DNA of 15,087 nucleotides from Gonapodya sp. JEL0774 (taxonomy: Eukaryota > Monoblepharomycota > Monoblepharidomycetes > Monoblepharidales > Gonapodyaceae). The notes beneath the pieces are model-generated. The model was not told the origin of the DNA. It saw only the letters and a list, made by a program, of their open reading frames with translations, and searched no databases. Below, piece after piece: positions 1-7,653 of this stretch; position 1 is the first letter of the stretch; the number at the start of each line of letters is the position of its first letter. The stretch covers positions 1 to 15,087 of the forward strand of contig JADIIX010000300.1 in assembly GCA_027604505.1 (NCBI GenBank), read 5' to 3'. The position numbers and the translations under genes were made by a program.

Positions 1-1
1 G

Positions 2-1540
2 GCGGATTTGGGACGGGCTGCGCTCGCCGATGGGTTGTCGCGACTGGCGATCACCCCCAGTTCCACCACCCGTGCATCGATGGCTTTGGATTCTCAGCTG
101 GGCCAACCCGAATGGCAGAGCTCGCCGGGTTCATCTTCTGCCAGCACTGCAAAGGCACTCAAGGCCGCTCAGAAAGTCCAACTCCCCCCACCTTCGGCGA
201 CCCTCTCTGCTTCCCTACAGCGTGGAACGAAGGCGGTGCCGGTTCCTGCAGTGGTCGTGGGCAAGAATCGCGCTGTCGTGCAGGCGCCAGATGGAACTCG
301 GAGAACAGTGGCGAGACCGGTGGGGAGGCTAGGAGTCCGTGCAAGTGGTGGTGTGGGGCAGAACGGTTTGGCGGGCGCAGGGAGTGGTCAAGGGACAGGA
401 CAGGCACTTCCGCTGCATCAACAGCAAACTCAACCGAAATCTACCACTCGGCCAAACCCACCTCCTTCCGGAACCAACATGTCGACACCACCAACCGTGC
501 CCACGATGGCGTCGAAGCAACAGGGTACGACAAACACGAGTTCAAACGTGATGCCCCGCCCGGTAACAGCGGGGAACGGACCCAGTGTGGCGGTAGCCGC
601 GGGTTTAGTTCCACCGCAGCCGGGTGCATCTGCGAATGGAAGAGCGGGGACATTAACAGGGGCTGCGAAACAGCCGATGGGTGGTGGGGTACCGCAAGCA
701 CAAGCCGGACAGAAGGTTGGAGGACAAGCACAGCAACAACAACAAGCTGGGAAGGCTTCTGTTGGGAAAGGTGGTACGACAGGCACAGCTGTGTCGTCGG
801 CGCAGGTGAAAGGGCAGCCCGTTGCAAGTGAGGGCACAGCACCCTCCGCCAAACAGAAATCAGCCAAACCCACCGCTCCTGCTGCTCCCCCAAAGCCTCC
901 AACAAAATTTTCTCTGCTCATGTCTCACCCACCACCTCCAAATTCCCGCCGAGACCGCACGTTCCTCCACGCCGCTGTCGAACGCCGAGCTCGTCGTCGA
1001 GCGAGGGCTGGTGGCTCTTCAACGGTCGATGACGACGATTGGACGTGCTTTTTCTGTGAGTACGAGCAGGTGTGGGGTGGCAGGTGGTGGGATGGGAGGC
1101 GTGAGGTGCAACGGCAACCGATACCACAGCCCCAGGTTCAGCAGCCACGCAATCACGGGCAACTGGGACTCAAGGGACAGCAGCAGCCTGCTGGACATGC
1201 ACAGGTGGCGCAAGGTGGAGTGGCTGCGCATGGGGCGGCGCCGGCGCACGGTGTTGTGACGGCCACACCAACTGCTGGCGGGGCTGTAGCGGGACCAGTT
1301 GTTCCCCAACCGGTCATTCCCAAACGCACAGCTTCGCTCAACTACTTTGCGACATCCACGAGCAATGGCGGTGGATCGACTACGACTACGGCCACCGCCA
1401 CTGCAACCACGACGGTCAACGTTCCGTCGGGGAGCACCGGGCGGCAAGTTCCAGTAGAAGTTCAGGTCAAGGTTGAGGTTCAGGGCTCTGTGGCTACTGC
1501 TGGTGCGGTGACTGCGAGTAAAGGAGGAAGGAGAGGGTGA
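2..1540 (+). CDS. Low-complexity Gln/Thr/Pro-rich protein with one CxxC island (5' partial)
   Basis: The frame is open from the left edge of the window to a TGA at 1538-1540, so the true start is upstream and only the last 513 or so residues are visible. Most of the chain is low complexity: Ser/Thr/Pro/Gly/Gln-rich, with a CAG/CAA-coded Gln run near 730-755 and an alternating Thr/Ala stretch near 1376-1415. One segment is different, at about 896-1100: a Phe-Ser-Leu-Leu-Met start, a very basic Arg-rich helix, an acidic DDDD run, then WTCFFCEYEQVWG with a CxxC pair. This recalls a conserved uncharacterised fungal motif of the form W-x-C-x-F-C-E-Y-E that I know from other fungal proteins; the match is from memory and the residues after it do not continue the similarity. 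The two Cys could hold half of a metal site, but no second CxxC is visible. Function unknown; an intrinsically disordered protein is the safest description. The downstream gene is convergent. Confidence 0.7.
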   Translation, partial: ADLGRAALADGLSRLAITPSSTTRASMALDSQLGQPEWQSSPGSSSASTAKALKAAQKVQLPPPSATLSASLQRGTKAVPVPAVVVGKNRAVVQAPDGTRRTVARPVGRLGVRASGGVGQNGLAGAGSGQGTGQALPLHQQQTQPKSTTRPNPPPSGTNMSTPPTVPTMASKQQGTTNTSSNVMPRPVTAGNGPSVAVAAGLVPPQPGASANGRAGTLTGAAKQPMGGGVPQAQAGQKVGGQAQQQQQAGKASVGKGGTTGTAVSSAQVKGQPVASEGTAPSAKQKSAKPTAPAAPPKPPTKFSLLMSHPPPPNSRRDRTFLHAAVERRARRRARAGGSSTVDDDDWTCFFCEYEQVWGGRWWDGRREVQRQPIPQPQVQQPRNHGQLGLKGQQQPAGHAQVAQGGVAAHGAAPAHGVVTATPTAGGAVAGPVVPQPVIPKRTASLNYFATSTSNGGGSTTTTATATATTTVNVPSGSTGRQVPVEVQVKVEVQGSVATAGAVTASKGGRRG

Positions 1541-2983
1541 GGATCGTAGGAGCCGTGATACTCGCGTCCATGTGTGGAGCGAGGCAGTTTGGAAGACGGG
1601 ACGAAGTGTTCAGTGGTATGCATGTGAACGTGCGAGCGCAGAAAATCGTGGATAAGCACACGTTGGGGAATGCATACTGGGCGGTGGTGTACAAATATAG
1701 CAAAAGATCATCCATGATAAAGTGTAGGAAGCCTCGAAGTGACTGCATCCTGGTCCACCATCCATATTTGAGCCGGCCGGTGCTTAATAAAAGCGCGAAC
1801 AAGACTCACTCTAGTCCTCTACCGCACATGCAACAAGGGCGGCAAGGATACACATACTCCAGCGCTCACAGTAACGTTGCTCTTTTACATCAGGCATGCT
1901 AAATTTGGGCCTTCGTCATCCAACTGATCTCGGCCAACTTGCACGGCATGACCAAACTCCGCGGCGCAGGTCCCACGAGCCCCAAGATTCAGCGTGCAAA
2001 CCTTAGTTCAAGCACGCCTTGGACTGCCGTTCGTAATTTCGCAAAAACACACACCGAAAATCAACGTGGTCCACGCTTGCATGACGCTTCAAAATGCATG
2101 GAGACGTATTAGATGTGATGCAAGGCACGCGGGGGGCCAAAACATGACGGATCCAATCACCACGCTTTCTGGTGCAATCTATGGTAACCACGTCCCTGCC
2201 GGCTGGATTGTTTTGGATCCTGTGCCGGACTCGCAAACATATTGCAGATTCCAATGAAGGGGTCATTGTACGTACTGTGCTAGTGTGTGAATTGCGAATA
2301 TATGGATACAACGCAGACTTACATTACTCTCCAGGATTTTGAAACATATTTTCTCGTGGGAGACAGAATTTTCAAAGGCCGACAGACAACCTCGAGCCGT
2401 ACAAAAGGTATTCCCTACATCATCACTTTGCGGTTCTTTCCGCAGAGTGTTGGCGCGGCGAATAATCGTGCCCGCCGGTCCCCGAAGGGTTGAACACAAA
2501 GGGAGGAAGGACGCTGTGACCGGCAAGATTATCGAGACTGTTTTGTTTGTTTTTTTTGATGGCCCGCAGGTCGCAGGTTCGGAACCCTTTGCCGAGTCAG
2601 GGAGGAAGGGCAGAACGGAACCTTTTTTCCATTAGGTAAAGTAAGCGTAAGCGGCCGATTTGGAAGTTGGCGCTACATATGATAGTCATTGCATTGGTTT
2701 AGATAAGTTATCCAAACGTACTTGGTCGATATTTGGGAGACGGTAGAGGAGCGGTTGCTCGACGGTGTAGATTTCCACGGGTGTATATTTATCATACGGG
2801 TGATGCAAACTGCAAACGATGCAAGTACATAGATCTCGCAAGGGTTGACATAACGCACAATGAATGTGATCACAAGGAGAGGGCCACCATTTGGCGTCCA
2901 TGATATATACAAGATGAGGGGGCGTTTGCGGATATTCGGATCATAAGTAATGCGAGAGCCAATGATGGAGATGGGCGCCCGAA
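1541..2983. other. Convergent intergenic region without a supportable gene
   Basis: This stretch separates the 3' ends of two convergent genes. It contains several open frames of 60-130 codons on both strands, but none shows a recognisable domain, compositional bias or splice continuity, and they overlap each other. The part next to 2984 is the likely 3' untranslated region of the zinc-finger gene. T-rich tracts occur near 2539-2559 and 2622-2627. I see no repeat or RNA gene here. Confidence 0.5.
1786..1791 (+). promoter_or_regulatory. Possible poly(A) signal of the upstream gene
   Basis: An exact AATAAA hexamer lies 245 nt after the stop codon of the upstream plus-strand gene, in a suitable position for its 3' end. 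A single hexamer can occur by chance, so this is only a candidate. Confidence 0.35.
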
Positions 2984-4146
2984 CTAGAAGTCGTGCTTCT
3001 TGCGCTGGTGGACGAGCGCGTTGTCTTTCCTGGAGTGATGCGAAACACGGAGGAGACACCGTCGATCAGAGTGGAAACACGAGGTTCATCCACAGGACCC
3101 AAACGATCTGCTCACCGCGAAAATCTCAGCCCGCAGAATTCACATGCAAACGGTTTCACACCCGTATGGGTCCTTGCATGTCTCTCGACGTGCGCCGGCG
3201 TGGGGAACCTCCTTCCACATTCTGGCCACGCGCAGGCAAACCGCCACGTCGGCCGCTCCACGTGCTGGTCGAGGGGCAGTCGAGTAAAGTGGGCCGCGGT
3301 GTTGGATGGTCCGCTGTGGATAATTTGGATCTCGGGTACGGGACGTTCGGGGGTCACTGGAGGGGTGGAGAGGCCCGGTTGGTTGTTGGAATCCAGGGGC
3401 GGCGAGTGGGAATGCTCGTAAGGTGGGCTGGGGAAGTGCATACCATCACCGCTCGGAGTTCTGAATTTTGTGCGATGAAGGAATGGTCGAATGTGAATTA
3501 ACGGTAGTCAAACAATGTGCACAAACACCAGTTCAAACAAACATATCGCAACCCACCTCGACATCATTGACTGCTCATACTGCGGGGGAGATCCCATACT
3601 CGTACGAGTAGGGTACGGCCCACTCGCAGCTCTCGGGAGCGTGTGAGGTCGTTGAGGTATCGCATGCGGCCCGGGAGGCGATCGGGAGTGGGGTCCGCTC
3701 GAAGCGCGCCAGACGGGCGAATGCGGCTCATTCTGGTAATCGGATTGTGAAGAATACTCATACGTGATGTAGTTGGCTGGGGGTTGGTGGTACCAGGGGT
3801 TGGGTTGTGCTCCCTGAAGGTATTGGGGCCGCTCAGACTTCCAGGCGCCGTGCAGGTTCGAGTCGGGACTCTTCGAGAGCGGGAGATGATCCTGGTGCTG
3901 CTGATATGCATGATATTGAGCGTTCATAGACGGTAACGATGTGGTAGGGTGGAATGGGTCGTGTCGGGCAGGTGTTGTGTCCGGCGCTGAGAGGGGATCA
4001 ACCGAGGAAGCCCAAGCAGCGGCGACCGAGTCATCACCGGACGCATTCGAGAAGTCGAAGCGGTCTTCCTTTTGTCTATGGAACTCGCCGGCGTCTGCGA
4101 GGCCGAGGAGTCCCAGGGAGTGCAGCGACGGAAGAGGAAGGTTCAT
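2984..4146 (-). CDS. C2H2 zinc-finger transcription factor
   Basis: Three exons on the minus strand: 4146-3557, 3460-3116 and 3029-2984, giving 326 residues. Introns are 3461-3556 (GTGGGT...CAG) and 3030-3115 (GTGAGC...CAG), both phase 2, and joining them keeps the frame exactly. The N-terminal 250 residues or so are disordered and rich in Ser, Pro, His, Gln and Tyr, as in fungal activation or regulatory regions. Two zinc fingers sit at the very C-terminus: finger 1 has Cys273, Cys278, His291 and His295 (C-x4-C-x12-H-x3-H); a TGVKPF linker follows; finger 2 has Cys303, Cys306, His319 and His324 (C-x2-C-x12-H-x4-H). The protein stops two residues after the last His. Paired fingers at one end of a disordered chain are typical of sequence-specific nuclear DNA-binding regulators in fungi; the target genes cannot be told. 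The start is the first ATG after an in-frame stop at about 4440, but the frame is open for roughly 290 nt before it. The zinc-finger call is firm; the N-terminus is less so. Confidence 0.88.
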
Positions 4147-5453
4147 AGGTTGGGGATGTACCTTTGCAGTCAGACGGCAGGTTGTGCGAAGGAATTCGGC
4201 GAAGACACTGAGCGTACGGGACGTCGGGGTTGCGTTGAAATAACGAGCTGATTTGATTGAAAGGCGAAAGAATCTCGGCGAGATTTCAGAACACCAGTTT
4301 GATTGCGAGGAGGAGATTAGGGAGAAGGGGGGATGAGCCCTTATTATTGGAACAGGTCGGAGGTATTCGCGGAGCTGGAATGCCCGAGATCGCTTGCCTG
4401 CATATTTTAATACATACAGCTTCGAACAAATACGAAACTAAAGCGGATATCGCTACCGCCTTCTCGTCGCACTGGGTGCGGTTCCACCAGCTTGAACCCA
4501 CAAGACCGAAAGTGATCAATGGTCATTTGTTTGTCGCACCACCAAATCATTGATCACCCTAGTTAGGAGCTCTCGGCCACTTATCGCTGTGACATTCTGC
4601 TTAGATCGCTTGATAGCCTGTTTGATTGTCCTCTCGGGATCGGCGCTCTTGAACTCGTTGAGTCGTGGCAGTGCCCTTCGTCGGTGTTGGCGATCCGCCA
4701 CGGTATCGTGAGCAAGGCCCAGACCCGGCACGCTATCATGACACTTGGCCCCAATAAAATCCAAAACTAAACCGATGCTTCATCGTTGCGGCTTTTCTCT
4801 TCTTGAACAGGGAAATTAGGAGCTTTTTTAGAATGCTAAAGATAACTTGGAGCTGGAGCCTTCCGTCCGCGGACCCAGAAGGTGCAAGGTATGTATATAA
4901 TATGAAAGTATAATCTTCATTCGGTGGGAGAAAGAACACGAATCGAACGTAAATTTTTAGTCTCAATCGAGAAAAGTACTGTTTGGAGATTTGTTTCCGT
5001 GCGTTCCAACACGATCTGTATTGTGCGGTCAACCCCTCTCACTGAAAGTCTCCATAGCGTTGAACTCATTGACAGTGACGGCATGTCCGCCTCGAGATCG
5101 TGTGAGTATTATTGTAGGAGGACCTGAATTCATTTATCGTTGCGGCCTCATCGCAAGAACATCAAGTATTTGTTCACCTCTTCGGCCCTGGCATTTTATT
5201 ATCTTGAAGGTGAACCTCACACGGAAGACAACATGAAAACCTTGCTTGCTTCAGCTTGTCGATCCCAGCCGCCAGAGTCCGTCGAAATGACCCTGCTTTA
5301 GCGTTGTCACTCATGTGATATGGAACTGTGGTCGGATTTCGGAACGTCATCAAACGTCCGTGGCATTATGGCGGAGGAAACGTCGACGCGGTTCCATCCC
5401 AGTTGGCCACCTAGTACTCGCTTTGCGTTCTGAGAATTTCTGGGCTAGCGCAG
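4147..5453. other. Intergenic, upstream of the zinc-finger gene
   Basis: No gene is supported here. Nearest the zinc-finger start, the minus strand stays open in frame without an ATG up to about 4437, which is probably 5' leader. An A/T-rich block near 4402-4417 reads like TATTAAAATA on the minus strand and could belong to that gene's promoter, but it is unproven. The 98-codon minus-strand frame at 4736-5032 has no recognisable features. Confidence 0.4.
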
Positions 5454-5810
5454 TTGACTGGTCCAAAACGTGGTGATGTCATGACGGTTGTCTGAAAACT
5501 CACAGAGATCCAGCCGACAATGAAAGTCTAGTTACTAATTCCTTGCATCTCAGCACCAGTGATTTAGTTTGACAAGGTTTGAGTTTGGTGTTCCACCCTC
5601 TCGCTTGATGTGAGAGATCCTCGATACGCAAGGTGTGAATCTCCAAAAAGATGGAGATAAGCGAGAACCAAAACTGAGCAATAGATTTCCGGATATTACG
5701 GATGACTGAGAATCAAGGATAGCTTTGCGAGTCAATGGATCACTTGCGCCGCTGCATCTTGATATGCATTCACAAAGTTCTCATCATGGCCGATGACTAA
5801 TGACTAACTT
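5454..5810. repeat. Diverged tandem repeat, copy 1
   Basis: This is the first of three related noncoding segments. It shares an ordered series of blocks with copy 3 about 1.0 kb downstream: TTGACTGG followed by GGTGATGTCA (near 5454), TTGCATCTCAGC (near 5542), a CCCTCTCG...TGTGAGAGATC hairpin (5596-5619), GGTGTGAA plus a second hairpin (5632-5658), ACTGAGCAAT (5673-5682) and TTGCGAGTCAATGGATCAC (5725-5743). Block order is conserved and the spacers vary. Only the left half of the full unit is present. I do not recognise the family; no long ORF or clear terminal inverted repeat is visible. Confidence 0.65.
5639..5658. other. Hairpin in repeat copy 1
   Basis: A perfect 6-bp stem, ATCTCC and GGAGAT, encloses an 8-nt A-rich loop. 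The equivalent element in copy 3 has the same geometry with a changed base pair. A second short stem, CTCTC (5598-5602) with GAGAG (5612-5616), lies just upstream. Confidence 0.55.
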
Positions 5811-5894
5811 GCTGATTATGTAGTTGTTTGGCAGGAAAGTTTTATGCGGAGCACCAACTTAGGCCGGAGTTTATTTCTGATTTGCCGCGAACAA

Positions 5895-6380
5895 TTGATG
5901 TGAGAGCTTCTACAGGTCGATACGGTGCGTGAAAAACACTGGTCGAACGACGGAAATAGGCATGACACAGTACGGAGCGATTGCGCGTTCAGGTGAGTAT
6001 GATTAGGGAATGAAGGGTTACTTTTCGAGTGACTGGATCACTGACGCAGCGGGATGTTGAGCGGTGTTACGAATGTTATTATGGCGAAGTGCAGACATAG
6101 CCGCCAACGGCCAACGGCCAGCTCTGACTCTTGCCAAAAGAAACAAATATCAAAAGAAAAAAAAGAAACATGCTTAAACGTTGCGTGGTACTCGAGCGCG
6201 CAGGAGATCGCGGATTGTGTACTGTCAACAGCCACCATTTACCAAATCTGACGTTCAAAGAGGTCCACTACGTTCCTGGCAAGAAGAAGAAAACAAATCA
6301 ATACAAGAGATGTCACCCACCTGCAGCGATGTTACTTTCCACCCTTACTTTGTGTTGAATGACGTGAACGACTGAAATGA
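5895..6380. repeat. Diverged tandem repeat, copy 2
   Basis: This is the middle copy. It starts with TTGATGTGAGAG, matching the right arm of the first hairpin in copy 1. It continues with TTTCGAGTGACTGGATCAC at 6023-6041, the counterpart of 5725-5743 and 6743-6761. After that it follows copy 3: GTGCAGACATAGCCGCCAA, CAGCTCTG, an A-rich tract, AACAAATCAATACAAGA near 6293, and GTGAACGACTG near 6364. The two small hairpins seen in copies 1 and 3 are eroded here. A short internal triplication of a GCCAACG-like unit lies near 6101-6120. Confidence 0.62.
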
Positions 6381-6442
6381 CCGTCACCGCTCCGCCTACG
6401 CCTACTACTCTCCATGAAACTTCAAATTATGCGTGCAATTCA

Positions 6443-7110
6443 TTGACTGGCCGGGCAGAAGTGTGGGTGATGTCACTTCTGTTGTCTTGAGCCTCCAGAG
6501 GACCCTCTGATATATGCATAATCGAACGCCTGTAAACGGGAACAACAAAAGAACGACACACTTGCCGATTATTTGCATCCCAGCCTTTGTATACCTTGAT
6601 GACGTCTGCGACTGGAGTTTTACCCTCTCGATCCATGTGAGAGATCTACTGCGACAGGTGTGAAACTCCGAAAAGATGGAGTTAGACAGGAGCCAACACT
6701 GAGCAATCAATGTCCAGTAACGGACCATCAAAAAGGATAACGTTGCGAGTCACTGGGTCACTGGCGCTGTGGCACTTGTAACTGTGTTCCGAAGTTCTTA
6801 TTGCGAGGTGCAGGCATGGCCGCCAAACCGGCTAACCACCAGCTCTGGCATTGCAAAAAGACAAAATAACAAAAAAAAATACAATACTTGTTGCGTAGTG
6901 CACGTGCAGCGTGTCCTTGATCGTGGGGTTGAGACTAAGTCGACAATGAAGATTCAAGGTCATCTAAATCTCTTTCATCCCGCCAAAAACGACCACCTGC
7001 GCGCTTCTACGGAAACGAAGAAAATCAATCGATACAAGAACTTTCATCCCAGTTGCAGCCTCCTGACTTTCCTATATTCACGTCTTGGATGTTGTGAACG
7101 ACTCTGCGAG
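6443..7110. repeat. Diverged tandem repeat, copy 3 (most complete)
   Basis: This copy carries both the left blocks shared with copy 1 and the right blocks shared with copy 2, so it shows the full unit of about 670 nt. It runs from TTGACTGG and GGTGATGTCA through the two hairpins (6625-6643 and 6664-6683), TTGCGAGTCACTGGGTCAC (6743-6761), GTGCAGGCATGGCCGCCAA and an A-rich tract, to the AAATCAATCGATACAAGAA and GTGAACGACT blocks near 7020-7104. The unit does not encode a protein that I can recognise. It could be a decayed nonautonomous transposon, a noncoding RNA repeat or a simple local duplication. Confidence 0.65.
6664..6683. other. Hairpin in repeat copy 3, with a compensated base pair
   Basis: The stem is AACTCC and GGAGTT around an 8-nt A-rich loop. 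Compared with copy 1 the second stem pair is A-T instead of T-A, so both arms changed together and pairing was kept. The upstream companion stem CTCTC (6625-6629) with GAGAG (6639-6643) is also kept. Confidence 0.55.
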
Positions 7111-7653
7111 TTGAATGACGTAATATAACGTGGTGTTGCGTGAATCTGGACAACACACATTCAAAGCCATATTCATTCCATGATACCTATTTGCGTATGA
7201 CTCCGGTTGAGTTTTGCAGTTTCCCATGTATCGCTCTTTCGCTGTAAGTTGTGCAGAGCTGACCATCATTAGTTCAATTTGCGAAAAGAGAGCGCTGCAA
7301 AATCTCGGTGCGACCAGCCGGAAATGTAATCCTGCAATGATATTCAAACAATCGCATCAAGCATGTTTGAGATTCATCAACCGATCATCAACAATCAATA
7401 AGTCTTTGTCTTCACTTGAGAAGCACGGTTGGTTCATCATGCTCATTGCAGGTTCGCACACTCGTTCCAAAAAGGGCGAAAACCATACATACCCCTGTCC
7501 AAGATTGATAGATGCTCATTGTTCTCGAGCATGGATTGTTCGGAAACTTTATGGGCTTCCATTCATTCGTTCCGGGTGCTCAGCCACAACCGCAACATTT
7601 TCCACCAGTCTCCACTTCCGAACCATTCTCAATTCAACCAACCCAACGCGATA
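7111..7653. other. Upstream region and 5' leader of the aldolase gene
   Basis: No gene is supported between the repeat cluster and the FBA1 start codon. The last 90 nt or so before the ATG are rich in C, T and A with few G, as is common for leaders of highly expressed fungal genes. No convincing TATA box stands out at a fixed distance. Confidence 0.4.

Noticed and set aside
430-921. 163-codon antisense frame rich in Cys, Ala and Pro.
   Set aside because: It is the reverse complement of the low-complexity, GC-rich coding sequence; its composition is explained by that.
1376-1420. Microsatellite-like Thr/Ala codon run.
   Set aside because: It is imperfect, in frame and typical of low-complexity coding sequence, so it is not reported as a separate repeat.
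2561-2627. Possible Pol III gene: GGTTCGGAACC resembles a B box and is followed by a T run.
   Set aside because: The only A-box-like match lies a few bases away, far too close, and no acceptor stem or anticodon arm folds around it.
2673-3059. 128-codon minus-strand open frame.
   Set aside because: It overlaps the terminal exon and 3' untranslated region of the zinc-finger gene in another frame and has no recognisable content.
4736-5032. 98-codon minus-strand frame with hydrophobic and basic stretches.
   Set aside because: No homology pattern, no flanking splice continuity, and A/T-rich noncoding composition.
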